A DNA stretch of 64,000 nt from Halostella limicola (GCF_003675875.1 NZ_RCDI01000001.1:806001-870000); one strand, 5' to 3'; counted from the stretch's first letter, positions 42,845-51,051 are shown. The notes: generated from the letters alone by a model not told the origin. Made by a program: numbers and translations.

Positions 42845-43510
42845 TCACTCCGAGCAGATCTCGACGAAGTTGCGCAGGATCTGAAGTCCGGTCTCCCCGC
42901 TCTTCTCGGGGTGGAACTGCGTGCCGAAGACGTTGCCGGCCTCGTTCGAGACGATGCTGGGGAACGACGTCTCGTAGTCGGTCGTGGTGACCACGGCGTC
43001 GTCGTCGTCCGGTTCGGCGTAGTAGGAGTGGACGAAGTAGGCGTACTCCCCGTTGACGCCGTCGACTAACGGGTGGTCGCGCTCGACGGTCAGTTCGTTC
43101 CAGCCCATGTGGGGCACTTTCTGGCCCTGCGCGAAGCGGACGTTGCGGCCGGGGATCAGGTCGAGGCCCTGCACGTCGCCCTGTCCGGCGCGCTCGGCCT
43201 CCTCGCTGCTGGTGAGGAGCATCTGCATGCCGAGGCAGATGCCGAAGACCGGCTGGCCGCGCTCGGCGGCGTCGAGCAGCGCGTCGCGGTACGGGCCGGC
43301 GTTCTCCATCCCCTCGCGGAACGCGCCGACGCCCGGCAGTACGATGCCGTCCGCGTCGGGGAACGTCGATACGTCGTCGGTCACCGTGACCGATGCGCCC
43401 GCGCGTTCGAGGCCGCGCGTGACGCTGCGGAGGTTCCCCAGTCCGTAGTCGACGACGACGACCGAGGCCGATGCCCCGTCGCCCTCGGTCGCCGCGGTCT
43501 GTTGACTCAT
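42845..43510 (-). CDS. hisH: Imidazole glycerol phosphate synthase, glutaminase subunit
   Basis: Glutamine amidotransferase subunit that supplies ammonia to HisF in histidine synthesis. The 221-residue protein from ATG 43510 has the class I glutaminase triad: Cys in FGICLGMQML near residues 87-96, and His/Glu in TQFHPEKSGETG near 199-210. PHMGWNEL near 132-139 is the HisH-specific oxyanion-strand context. hisF is not in the window. It lies 35 bases downstream of a HAD hydrolase gene on the same strand and may be cotranscribed. Confidence 0.93.
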   Translation of the reverse strand: MSQQTAATEGDGASASVVVVDYGLGNLRSVTRGLERAGASVTVTDDVSTFPDADGIVLPGVGAFREGMENAGPYRDALLDAAERGQPVFGICLGMQMLLTSSEEAERAGQGDVQGLDLIPGRNVRFAQGQKVPHMGWNELTVERDHPLVDGVNGEYAYFVHSYYAEPDDDDAVVTTTDYETSFPSIVSNEAGNVFGTQFHPEKSGETGLQILRNFVEICSE

Positions 43511-43545
43511 GCGAAACCGTAGGAACGGGGCGGTCAAGTCCCTTA

Positions 43546-44229
43546 CTACTCGGGAACCGTCGCACCGCGAACCAGACCGGGAATCTCGTCGAGGCTATCG
43601 ATCTCGTAGGTGGGTTCGTGGGGCAGGTCGTAGTCCGCGCGGTGCGGGCGGCGGATAAACGCCGAGTCGATCCCCGCGGCGTCCGCGGCGGCCACGTCGA
43701 CCGCGCTGTCGCCGACGTACAGCGCCGAGCCGACGCCGAGTTCGTCCAGCGCGCGGTTCAGGTAGTACGGCTCGGGCTTCTTGCGGTGGACGCCTTCGAG
43801 GCTCATCTCGCGCCCGCTCGCGAAGTCGAGCCAGTCGAGGTCGTAGAAGTCGACGACGAAGTCGATCGTTTCGGACTGGTTGTTGCTCACGATGCCGAGC
43901 GAGAGCGGCAGGTCGGCGACGGCGGCGACGTCGTCGTACAGCGGCTTCCCGCCGTTCCGGATCGACTCCGCCTGCCCCGCGGCGGCGCGCGCCTCGCGCT
44001 CGTCCCAGAGCCGCTCGGGGTCGAGGCCGTACGACTCGCAGACGTCCTCAATCTCGTCCATCGGCCCGCGGATCAGGTAGTCGACGTGGTGCGGATCGGG
44101 GTCGTCGACGCCCAGCTCCCGGAAGGCCCCGCAGACGGCGGGTTCCATCACGCCGTCGCTGGTCCGCTCGACGATCACGCCGTCGTTGTCGAACAGCACC
44201 GCGTCGTACCGCAGTGTCGCCTCGTCCAT
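43546..44229 (-). CDS. HAD-family phosphatase
   Basis: HAD phosphatase of 227 residues, phosphoglycolate-phosphatase-like. Nucleophile and acid/base Asp are in LFDNDGVIVERT near residues 12-23 (DxDG), motif II is VSNNQSET near 113-120, the motif III Lys is in KKPEPYYLNRAL near 148-159, and motif IV is LYVGDSAVDVAAA near 168-180. It precedes hisH in the same direction; histidinol phosphatase would fit that position, but the sequence is not of a known histidinol phosphatase class, so this is only a possibility. Confidence 0.85.
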   Translation of the reverse strand: MDEATLRYDAVLFDNDGVIVERTSDGVMEPAVCGAFRELGVDDPDPHHVDYLIRGPMDEIEDVCESYGLDPERLWDEREARAAAGQAESIRNGGKPLYDDVAAVADLPLSLGIVSNNQSETIDFVVDFYDLDWLDFASGREMSLEGVHRKKPEPYYLNRALDELGVGSALYVGDSAVDVAAADAAGIDSAFIRRPHRADYDLPHEPTYEIDSLDEIPGLVRGATVPE

Positions 44230-44457
44230 CTCGTCGAAGCCTAACGACCGTACCGAGTTAATCCTGCGCTTGCGCTCGTCGACTGGTGCGGAGCAGTGCC
44301 GACCGCACAGACCCCCGTCCGCTGACCGGCGCGAGCGTTGCGAGGCGACGGAGTCGCCTCGGATGCCGAACGGGCGGAGCCCGTGAGGCCAGCGAGCGCG
44401 TTGCGGCGGACATTGAAAGGGCGCAGCGCGCCGCGCCGGCGGTGCGCGAGGGCTTTC
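44230..44457. repeat. Intergenic hairpin array with GGA loops
   Basis: No gene in this gap. A perfect 9-bp hairpin lies at 44341-44349/44353-44361 (loop GGA), an ACGGGC/GCCCGT hairpin at 44370-44375/44379-44384 (loop GGA) and GGCGC/GCGCC at 44420-44424/44428-44432 (loop AGC). The flanking genes point the same way, so this array lies upstream of the HAD gene and downstream of the uracil-DNA glycosylase gene. Confidence 0.7.
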
Positions 44458-45054
44458 TTAGAACTCACCGAGCCGCGACTGCCCGCTCCCGCCGGACTCG
44501 ACGCCGGCGAGGTCGGCGGCCCGCTCCAGCGTCGCCTCGAAGGTGTCCTCCTGACTCCGGTCGTACAGCGTCGCAGCGGGGTGCACGCAGATGAGGACGC
44601 GCCGCGGTTCGCCGCCGATGCGGACGTCGACCACGTCGCCCGCCTCCTTCGTCACGGCGACGTCGCGGCCGAGCAGGTGTTCGCTGGGCACCTTACCGAG
44701 CGTGACGATGACCTCGGCGTCGACCGCCGCGATCTCGCGCTCCAGGTACTCCCGGCAGTTCGCCAGTTCCTCCGTCGTCGGGTCGCGGTTGTCCGGCGGG
44801 CGACAGCGCACGCAGTTGCTGATCCGCACCGTCTCGCGGTCCATCCCGGCCGCGAGCAGGGCGTCGTCGAGCACGTCCCCGCTCCGGCCGACGAACGGCT
44901 CGCCGCGCTCGTCCTCGGTCGCGCCGGGGGCCTCGCCGACGAACTGCACGTCCGCGTCGGCCGGCCCGGCCCCGTTGACGATCCTGCTGCGGGACTCACA
45001 GAGCGCCGGACAGCGCTCGCAGTCGACGACGGCGAAGTCATCGTCCGTACTCAT
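44458..45054 (-). CDS. Uracil-DNA glycosylase, Fe-S family (type 4/5)
   Basis: Removes uracil from DNA after cytosine deamination. The 198-residue protein has the cluster-type Cys set CERC at residues 12-15 and further Cys near 82-101 (NCVRCRPPDNRDPTTEELANC) to hold a [4Fe-4S] cluster, GEAPGATEDERGEPFVGRSG near 41-60 as the water-activating and uracil-binding loop, and HPAA near 167-170 as the DNA-contact motif. It is the third gene in a set with the endonuclease-V-like gene, 24 bases downstream. Confidence 0.9.
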   Translation of the reverse strand: MSTDDDFAVVDCERCPALCESRSRIVNGAGPADADVQFVGEAPGATEDERGEPFVGRSGDVLDDALLAAGMDRETVRISNCVRCRPPDNRDPTTEELANCREYLEREIAAVDAEVIVTLGKVPSEHLLGRDVAVTKEAGDVVDVRIGGEPRRVLICVHPAATLYDRSQEDTFEATLERAADLAGVESGGSGQSRLGEF

Positions 45055-45078
45055 ACGCTCTCAGTGCCGCCGGCCGTA

Positions 45079-45633
45079 CTACTCTCTTCGGGTTTCGTCA
45101 CAGGCCCGCGCGGCCAGCCGCGCCACGCGGACCGGCTCCGGCCGGCCGCCCTCGGGCGTGAACGCCCGGACGACCTCGTCGGCCTCGTCGTCGTCGATGC
45201 CGACCGACCGGACGAACACGGTGTCGTCGCCGGCGTCGACCGGGTGACGCGGCGGCAAGGCGTCGTAGGCGTCCAGTCGCCACTGCAGGGCCTCGCCGTC
45301 GAACTCCTCGCGGAGCGAGGCTTCGAGGCCCGAACTCTCCTCGAACGTGACCGCGACGACCGGTCGGTCGACCGCGTCGCGGACGGCGCGCAGGTCGACG
45401 AGGTTGTACCACGCCGGCGCGACGCCGGCGACCATCACGTAGCGGACGTCCTCGCGGTCCAGCCGCTCGTACAACTCGACTATCGCGTCGGTGGCGTCGT
45501 CGCCGCCGACCGTGCAGGTAGAAAAGGCGAACCCGTCGACGACGCGGGACGCGCGGGTGACGGCTCCGGCGAGCGTGCTCGTCTCCGAACGGAACGACTC
45601 GGCGATCCCGAGCGCCCGCGTCCCGGGTTTCAT
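45079..45633 (-). CDS. DUF99 / endonuclease dU-like protein
   Basis: Protein of 184 residues of the DUF99 (UPF0215) family, related to endonuclease V and predicted to cleave at deaminated bases in DNA. Family features: LGIAESFR near residues 8-15, VRYVMVAGVAPAWYNLVDLRAV near 63-84, and RPVVAVTFEESSGLE near 90-104. Its start codon overlaps the stop of the small upstream gene by one base, and the uracil-DNA glycosylase gene follows 24 bases later. A joint role in repair of deamination damage is likely but unproven. Confidence 0.85.
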   Translation of the reverse strand: MKPGTRALGIAESFRSETSTLAGAVTRASRVVDGFAFSTCTVGGDDATDAIVELYERLDREDVRYVMVAGVAPAWYNLVDLRAVRDAVDRPVVAVTFEESSGLEASLREEFDGEALQWRLDAYDALPPRHPVDAGDDTVFVRSVGIDDDEADEVVRAFTPEGGRPEPVRVARLAARACDETRRE

Positions 45634-45815
45634 CAGCTCGCGTCGTCCTCTTTGATGTCTTGGAGGCGGTTGATCAGTTCGTCGTTCGACGCGCCGATCT
45701 CGTACTCCACGTCGCCGTCGTGCTCGTTCTCCTCGGTCGTTACGCCGTCGTCGTCCTCGATGTCTCCGAGTTCCTGGTTGTCCTGTTCGGACTCGTCGTA
45801 GCTCCCGAAGCCCAT
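45633..45815 (-). CDS. Small acidic haloarchaeal protein (DUF5786-like)
   Basis: 60-residue, strongly acidic protein beginning MGFGSYDESEQDNQE, which I recall as the DUF5786 family of haloarchaea. No Cys, signal or helix is visible; the C-terminal EYEIGASNDELINRLQDIKED may form one helix. It is first in the operon with the endonuclease dU-like and uracil-DNA glycosylase genes, overlapping the former by one base. Function unknown. Confidence 0.82.
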   Translation of the reverse strand: MGFGSYDESEQDNQELGDIEDDDGVTTEENEHDGDVEYEIGASNDELINRLQDIKEDDAS

Positions 45816-45995
45816 ACAGTCGACGATAGTAACTTGAGGCTAAAAACTTCTGCGGCGGTTATCCCCGAGAAATATTAATATCTGCAGTAATTTACGCCGC
45901 AGGAAACGGTCATCCAATTCCGGTCCGCGCGGCGTTCCGATCATCGCGGCTCCGGTTCCCCCACTGTTTTGCGCCTGTGCGCCCCACTGACGCGC

Positions 45996-46607
45996 ATGCG
46001 AGTCGTCAACGTCACCGCGGACGCCGACACGTTCACCTGCAACGCCTACCTCGCGCCGGAGGGCCGGCCGACGCTCGTCGACGCGGGGGCGATGCCGGGC
46101 GTCGTCGACCGGATCCGCGAGGAGACCGACGAACTGGACGCGGTGGTGCTCACCCACCAGCACGGCGACCACGTCTCGGAACTGGACGCCGTCGTCGACG
46201 CGTTCGATCCCGAGGTGTACGCGTACGCCGACCACCCGCACCGCACCGAGGAGCTCGCAGACGGCGACGAGGTGACGATCGGCGAGGAGGCGTTCGACGT
46301 GGTCTACACGCCCGGCCACGCGGACGACCACGTCTCGCTGATCAGCGAGTCGACCATCTACAGCGGCGACGTCGTCGTCCACGACGACGGCGCGTTCGAC
46401 TACGGCAGCTTCGGCCGGACCGACTCCCCCGGCCAGTCCCGAGAGGAGCTCATCGAGAGCATCGAGCGGATCCTCGACCGTCTGCCGGACGGCGTGGAGG
46501 AGATATACGCGGGCCACGGCGACGAGTTCCGTGGGGACGTCCGCGACGTGATCGAGACGGCGCTCTCGCGGGCGGAGAAGCGGGAGCCGAAGTACCCCGA
46601 CGAGTAG
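45996..46607 (+). CDS. Metallo-beta-lactamase-fold hydrolase
   Basis: Binuclear zinc hydrolase of 203 residues. The motif THQHGDHVSELD near residues 51-62 provides HxHxDH ligands, and the later ligands are in TPGHADDHVSLI near 103-114, GDVVVHDDG near 123-131 and AGHGDEFRG near 174-182. Members include glyoxalase II-like and other hydrolases; the substrate cannot be set. GTTTTGC at 45967-45973 may be part of its promoter. The 180-base gap before it is shared with the leftward DUF5786-type gene and contains TATTAATATC near 45872-45881. Confidence 0.86.
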   Translation: MRVVNVTADADTFTCNAYLAPEGRPTLVDAGAMPGVVDRIREETDELDAVVLTHQHGDHVSELDAVVDAFDPEVYAYADHPHRTEELADGDEVTIGEEAFDVVYTPGHADDHVSLISESTIYSGDVVVHDDGAFDYGSFGRTDSPGQSREELIESIERILDRLPDGVEEIYAGHGDEFRGDVRDVIETALSRAEKREPKYPDE

Positions 46608-46652
46608 CGGGGCTGTCCGGCGGGCGTCGGTGAGAAGAGCGGCCGAGACCGA

Positions 46653-46802
46653 TCAGGCGCTGCGGGTCTCCTTTGCCTTGGGGCGGAGGTTGCCGTAGCC
46701 GCACTTCCGGCAGTTGTCGGCGCGCTTGGGGTTGCGGGCGTTACAGCGCATACAGATCATCTTGTCGAGGATGCGTCCCTCGGCTGCGTCGAATGAAGCC
46801 AT
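46653..46802 (-). CDS. rpl40e: 50S ribosomal protein L40e
   Basis: Small zinc-ribbon ribosomal protein of 49 residues, starting [15 protein letters not shown]. The ribbon is [19 protein letters not shown], with two CxxC pairs at about residues 17-35, the classical L40e pattern. ATG at 46802 and TGA at 46655-46653 were read directly from the minus strand. It lies 48 bases downstream of tsr3, in the same direction, so both may form a ribosome operon. Confidence 0.94.
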   Translation of the reverse strand: MASFDAAEGRILDKMICMRCNARNPKRADNCRKCGYGNLRPKAKETRSA

Positions 46803-46850
46803 ACCCGCCCGTTGCTCACCGGCGGGTAAAAGCGTTTCCGAGTGGCTGCG

Positions 46851-47345
46851 TCACTCTTCGACCAGATAGTCGTCCTGTACGGCGACGACGTCGCTCGAAT
46901 CCTCGCAGTCGGCGTACCGGGCGAGCGGCTCCTCGTTGAGGTCGAGGAACGTCTCGCCCCACGTGAACTTCGCGAGGATTCGCTCGGCGTGCTCGCGCTC
47001 GTCGAGGATGACCAGCGCGGCGGCGAGCGCCTCGACGGTCGTCAGGCGGAACGGCCGCCCGTAATTGACGGGGTTGGCGGCGACGAGGAAGGGCAGCGCC
47101 CGGTGCTCGCCCGGCAGGTCGAACATCGCCTCGCCGGCCGTCTCCCACGAGCAGTCGAGCGCGACGAGCCTGTTCGCGTCGGCGTCCGCGGGCGAGAGCG
47201 CCCGCTCCGCGTGCGGGTTCAGGACGACGCCGTACGGCGTCTCGCCCGTGCTGCGGTGGAGGTCGGCGAGGTCGAACCGCTCCAGCTTCCGGGCGGTGCA
47301 CTTGTCGGGGTCGTCGTCCCCCTCGTACAGGACGTGTAGCTCCAC
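46851..47345 (-). CDS. tsr3: rRNA aminocarboxypropyltransferase Tsr3
   Basis: Transfers the 3-amino-3-carboxypropyl group of SAM to the hypermodified base of small-subunit rRNA helix 31, a late step of ribosome maturation. The protein is 164 residues from the GTG at 47345 ([21 protein letters not shown]); a TTG nine codons earlier is less likely. Family marks are LDCSWE near residues 63-68, [18 protein letters not shown] near 80-97, and [15 protein letters not shown] near 101-115. It sits upstream of rpl40e on the same strand. Confidence 0.9.
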   Translation of the reverse strand: MELHVLYEGDDDPDKCTARKLERFDLADLHRSTGETPYGVVLNPHAERALSPADADANRLVALDCSWETAGEAMFDLPGEHRALPFLVAANPVNYGRPFRLTTVEALAAALVILDEREHAERILAKFTWGETFLDLNEEPLARYADCEDSSDVVAVQDDYLVEE

Positions 47346-47423
47346 GCGTCGGGGTAGGCGCGGGGCCCGCAAAAAGCGCTCGGACCGCGCCGGTGGGCAT
47401 CGCGGGGACGAGCGGCCGGCGCG

Positions 47424-47564
47424 TTACCGACGAAGCACGTGGAGCGCGAACCCTATCGACGGGAGGAGGACCACGACGCCGAGCAGCCCGCCGAAGAGAA
47501 ACGACAGGAAGTTCACGACGAACAGGGTCGCCAGCAGGAGCGCCTTCGATTTCAGATCGAGCAT
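47424..47564 (-). CDS. 46-residue small membrane protein
   Basis: Very short gene read from ATG 47564 to TAA at 47426-47424. The product starts MLDLKSKALLLATLFVVNFL and is almost entirely hydrophobic between residues 8 and 42, with a Gly-rich turn (FGGLLGVVVLL) and a basic end HVLRR, so two tightly packed helices are likely. ATAAATAC near 47592-47599 (reverse strand) fits a leaderless promoter about 28 bases upstream, which supports it as a real gene. Not recognised further. Confidence 0.6.
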   Translation of the reverse strand: MLDLKSKALLLATLFVVNFLSFLFGGLLGVVVLLPSIGFALHVLRR

Positions 47565-47729
47565 ACGTTATCCCTATCCGAATCCCGCCCGATAAATACT
47601 GGCGCTCTGAAACGCGCTCGGCGGACCGATCATCGCGTCCCCGAGAAACGGGGTGCGGCGCCGTGAGCCCTCCTCTCACAGATACGAGGTATGCTAACGT
47701 GCTTCAGCGTGCGGGTCGAATCGTCGTCC

Positions 47730-47903
47730 ATGGGTATCGTAGCCAAACTCAAGAACATGCTCGTACCGGACACGGAGAAAGGCGTCGAACTGGAGTGCGC
47801 GGAGTGTGGGACGACGTTCGACGGGGACCCGCGGGAGTGCCCGGAGTGCGGGTCGCACGAACTGGTGGAACGCGAGAGCTTCGAGATGCGGCCGAGTCAG
47901 TGA
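47730..47903 (+). CDS. Small zinc-ribbon protein
   Basis: 57-residue protein from the ATG at 47730, MGIVAKLKNMLVPDTEKGVE. Two CxxC pairs (CAEC near residues 25-28 and CPEC near 37-40) form a single zinc ribbon, and the rest is acidic. Such small zinc-ribbon proteins are frequent in haloarchaea and may act in RNA binding or protein interaction. The frame extends upstream to 47691 but begins in less conserved sequence. Function unknown. Confidence 0.75.
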   Translation: MGIVAKLKNMLVPDTEKGVELECAECGTTFDGDPRECPECGSHELVERESFEMRPSQ

Positions 47904-47978
47904 ACGACCTCGGAGCGGTCGGTTGCGTCCCGTAGCCGGTGGGGACCCTGCAGAAGAGTTAAGGAATCCGAGGCGAAC

Positions 47979-48857
47979 GTGGCGGGCATGCTCGACGCCG
48001 GAGCGGATGCCCCGCCGTTTCAGTTACCTGGCGTAGCGGACGGCGAGGTCGGCGAGTTCGCGCTGGAGGACTACGCGGGCGAGTCGATCGTCGTCCTCGT
48101 GTTCTACCCGGCCGACTTCAGTCCGACCTGCACCGACGAACTGTGCGCGCTCCGGGATTTCGACCTGATCGCGCTCGACCGCCAGGTGACGCTGCTCGGC
48201 ATCTCCGGCGACAGCGTGTACAGCCACCGCGCGTTCGCGGAGGAGTACGGCCTCGGCTATCCGCTTCTCTCCGACAGCGTCGGCGACGTCGCGGAGCAGT
48301 ACGGCGTCCTCCACGAGGAGTTCCGGGGCCATCCCCGCCGGCCCCGTCGCTCGGTGTTCGTCCTCGACGCGTCCCTGACGGTGCAGTACTCCTGGGTCGC
48401 CGATTCCCCGGTCGAACTCCCGGACCTGGAGGCGATCCGCGACGCCGTCGAGGCCGTGCAGGACGACGGGACGGCCGTCGAGCGCTACCGGACCGCCCGC
48501 GACCACTTCCGGTACGGGCGCTCCGAGTTCGAGACGGCGCGGACCGCCTACGAGGCCGGGGACTGGTCGACCGCGGCCGGCGGGTTCGAGGAGGCCCTCG
48601 GCTACTTCCGGTCGTCGGTGCGGGCCTTCGACGCCGCGGGGCGGTTCGGATCCCCGGCGGTCGCCGATACCGCCGAGTCGGCGCGAACCGTCGCCGAGCG
48701 GTACCGCCGCGCCGCGCAGTGGTACGCCAAGTCCGCCGACCACTACGACCGGGACCTGCCGGAGTGGGGCGACGAGTACCGCGACGACGCCGCGGCGGCG
48801 CTGTCCGAGGCCGAAGGCGACGGCGTTCCCGACCTGTACGCGCTGGCCGGCGGTTGA
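47979..48857 (+). CDS. Peroxiredoxin with C-terminal helical extension
   Basis: Thiol peroxidase-like protein of 292 residues. Residues 1-155 are an AhpC/TSA (BCP/AhpE-like) thioredoxin fold with peroxidatic Cys in DFSPTCTDELC near residues 46-56; a second Cys five residues later may resolve. From about 163 to 285 an Ala/Glu/Arg-rich helical region (YRTARDHFRYGRSEFETARTA, AAGGFEEALGYFRSSVRAFDAAG) resembles tetratricopeptide-like or helical-bundle sequence. GTG 47979 or ATG 47988 may be the start; TTAAGGA near 47960 fits a leaderless promoter. The extension is unusual for peroxiredoxins. Confidence 0.83.
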   Translation: MAGMLDAGADAPPFQLPGVADGEVGEFALEDYAGESIVVLVFYPADFSPTCTDELCALRDFDLIALDRQVTLLGISGDSVYSHRAFAEEYGLGYPLLSDSVGDVAEQYGVLHEEFRGHPRRPRRSVFVLDASLTVQYSWVADSPVELPDLEAIRDAVEAVQDDGTAVERYRTARDHFRYGRSEFETARTAYEAGDWSTAAGGFEEALGYFRSSVRAFDAAGRFGSPAVADTAESARTVAERYRRAAQWYAKSADHYDRDLPEWGDEYRDDAAAALSEAEGDGVPDLYALAGG

Positions 48858-48895
48858 CCGACGCCTTTTCGGCGCAGGCCCTCCCACCGTGGCGC

Positions 48896-49234
48896 ATGAG
48901 CGACCCCGAGGCGACGGTGCGCGCGTACTACGCGGCGCTCGACGAGGGCGCGTACGACGAGTTCGACGAGCTACTGGTCCCCGAGTTCGTCCAGCGCCGC
49001 CCGGACCGGGCCTTCGAGGGGCGCGAGGCGTTCGTCGCGTTCATGCGCGACGATCGCCCCATGACCGACACGACCCACGAACTCGACGCCGTGTTCGTCG
49101 GGGACGAGCGCGAAGAGGTGGCCGTCCGGGGTCGCCTGCTCGACGCGGACGGCGACATGCTGTTCCCGTTCGTCGACGTGCATGAACTGACCGTGGACGG
49201 GAGAATCGAGCGGCTAGAGACGTTCACGCAGTGA
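48896..49234 (+). CDS. SnoaL/NTF2-like protein
   Basis: 112-residue cone-fold protein from ATG 48896, MSDPEATVRAYYAALDEGAYDE. The pattern of a helical N-terminus followed by beta-rich segments (RPDRAFEGREAFVAFMRDD, then HELDAVFVGDEREEVAVRGRL) and the closing ERLETF is typical of SnoaL-like ketosteroid-isomerase relatives. These serve as enzymes or as ligand-binding domains; no catalytic residue pattern allows a choice. It follows the peroxiredoxin by 38 bases and may be cotranscribed. Confidence 0.8.
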   Translation: MSDPEATVRAYYAALDEGAYDEFDELLVPEFVQRRPDRAFEGREAFVAFMRDDRPMTDTTHELDAVFVGDEREEVAVRGRLLDADGDMLFPFVDVHELTVDGRIERLETFTQ

Positions 49235-49261
49235 GTCCGGAAACGGGGTTCTCTGAGCGGC

Positions 49262-49513
49262 CTATTCGCCCGGTCCGCCGGCGGCCGCGCCGCCACCGCC
49301 GCCGGGGGTGATCGTCCGCAGCACGTCGCCGAGGACGTCGACCGCGCCGCCGAGGAAGTCGCCGATAGCGCCGAGCAGGTCCGTCACGAAGTCGGGGACC
49401 GGGCTCGGCAGGTCGTCCGGCGGACCGTCGCCCGGCTGCGCCGCGGCGGTTCCGGCCAGTCCGACGAGCAGTACCGCTGCACCGAACAGCGCGAAGCCGA
49501 TCTGTCTGTTCAT
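49262..49513 (-). CDS. Small exported Gly-rich protein
   Basis: 83-residue protein with a Sec-type signal (residues 1-25, GFALFGAAVLLVGLAGTAAAQ) and a mature part of short hydrophobic repeats (DFVTDLLGAIGDFLGGAVDVL) ending in a Gly/Ala-rich tail. The mature part looks like an amphipathic or surface-active segment. No family is recognised. The frame upstream of 49513 overlaps other genes and is not real. The stretch 49514-49668 to serS holds nothing obvious. Confidence 0.65.
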   Translation of the reverse strand: MNRQIGFALFGAAVLLVGLAGTAAAQPGDGPPDDLPSPVPDFVTDLLGAIGDFLGGAVDVLGDVLRTITPGGGGGAAAGGPGE

Positions 49514-49668
49514 CGTGTCTCGACAGTAGGCGGGAAGTGTCTTGAATCGGTCAGATAGTGGCCTCGGATTCGGCCCGCTTTCGCCCGGTTTAGTCGGATT
49601 CACACCGTTCACGTGGGGTGGTTCGACCGTCCGGAACGGAGATCGCGAAGAGGGACGCGGGTCGGCTC

Positions 49669-51051
49669 CTACTCGCGCTCGCCCGCGCCGAGGGCGCTCT
49701 CGCCGACGGGGTCGTGGCCCTCGATGACCTCCTGGCCGCCCATGTACGGGCGGAGCGCCTCGGGGACGGTGACGGTGCCGTCCTCGTTCTGGTAGTACTC
49801 CAGGATGGCGACCATCACGCGCGGGACGGCGACGCCCGACCCGTTCAGCGTGTGGAGGTACTCCGCGCTCTCGTGGCGCTCCGGCCGGTAGCGCAGGCCG
49901 GCGCGGCGGGCCTGGAAGTCCTCGAAGTTCGAGACGCTGGAGACCTCGAGCCAGCGCCCGCCCTCCTCGGGGCCGTCCTCCATGTCGTCGCCGGGCGCCC
50001 ACACCTCGATGTCGTACTTCTTGGCCTGCGTGAAGCCCATGTCGCCGGTGCACATGTCCAGCACGCGGTAGGGGAGTTCGAGGCGCCGCAGCACCTCCTC
50101 GGCCTCGTCGAGTAGCCCTTCGAGTCGGTCGTAGCTCTCCTCCGGGCGGACGAAGTTGACGAGTTCCACCTTGTGGAACTGGTGGACGCGGACGTAGCCC
50201 CGCGTCTCGGTGCCGTGCTCGCCGGCCTCGCGCCGGAAGTTCGGCGAGAACGCCTGGTGCTTGACCGGGAGGTCGTCGTCCAGCAGGATCTCGTCGCGGT
50301 ACATGTTGGTGACGGGCACCTCCGCGGTCGGTAGCAGCCAGAGGTCGTCCTCGTCGTAGTCGTCCTCCTGGCGCGCGCCGACGCGGTAGGCGTCCTCGGC
50401 GAACTTCGGCAGTTGGCCGGTGCCCTCCATCGACGCGCTGTTGACCGGGATCGGCGGCAGCACGTCGACGTACTCCTGCTCGCGGTGGACGTCGAGCATG
50501 AACTGGATCAGCGCGTGTTCCAGCCGCGCGCCGTCGCCCTTGACGAACTGGTAGCCGCCGCCGCTGACCTTCGCGCCGCGCTCGAAGTCGAGGACGTCCA
50601 TCTCCTCGCCGAGGTCGTAGTGGGGGACCACGTCGTCCGGGAGGTCCCGCAGGTCGTCGAACCCCTCGCGGTAGCGCTCGACGTTGTCGCTCTCGTCCTC
50701 GCCGACGGGGACGCTCTCGTGGGGGACGTTCGGCAGGCGGAGCAGTTCGCGTTCGAGCTCCGCCTCCAGCTCGTCGGCCCGCTCCTCGACCTCTTCGAGT
50801 TCGGCTTTGAGCTCCTGCGAGCGCTCGATGGCCTCCTGGGCCTCCTCCTCGTTCCCCTCCTGTTTCAACTGGCCGATGGTCGAGGAGACCTCGTTGCGCT
50901 CGTGTCGCAGGTCGTCGCCGCGGGCTTTCAGGTCGCGCCACTCCTCGTCGAGCGCGAGGATCTCGTCGACGTCGACGCCGTCGACGCCCTTCTTCGCGAC
51001 GGCGTCCCGCACCTCGTCGGGGTTCTCGCGCAGGTAGGTCCGGTCGAGCAT
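49669..51051 (-). CDS. serS: Seryl-tRNA synthetase
   Basis: Charges tRNA-Ser (and tRNA-Sec where present) with serine. 460 residues from ATG 51051 (MLDRTYLRENPDEVRDAV). A long N-terminal coiled coil (about residues 30-100, rich in E/K/Q) recognises the variable arm of tRNA-Ser; the class II core has TAEVPVTNMYRDEIL near 234-248, FRREAG near 264-269 (motif 2) and LNGSGVAVPRVMVAILE near 385-401 (motif 3). This is the bacterial/common type rather than the methanogen type. tRNA-Ser(GGA) is found at 31523-31604 in the same window. Confidence 0.95.
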   Translation of the reverse strand: MLDRTYLRENPDEVRDAVAKKGVDGVDVDEILALDEEWRDLKARGDDLRHERNEVSSTIGQLKQEGNEEEAQEAIERSQELKAELEEVEERADELEAELERELLRLPNVPHESVPVGEDESDNVERYREGFDDLRDLPDDVVPHYDLGEEMDVLDFERGAKVSGGGYQFVKGDGARLEHALIQFMLDVHREQEYVDVLPPIPVNSASMEGTGQLPKFAEDAYRVGARQEDDYDEDDLWLLPTAEVPVTNMYRDEILLDDDLPVKHQAFSPNFRREAGEHGTETRGYVRVHQFHKVELVNFVRPEESYDRLEGLLDEAEEVLRRLELPYRVLDMCTGDMGFTQAKKYDIEVWAPGDDMEDGPEEGGRWLEVSSVSNFEDFQARRAGLRYRPERHESAEYLHTLNGSGVAVPRVMVAILEYYQNEDGTVTVPEALRPYMGGQEVIEGHDPVGESALGAGERE

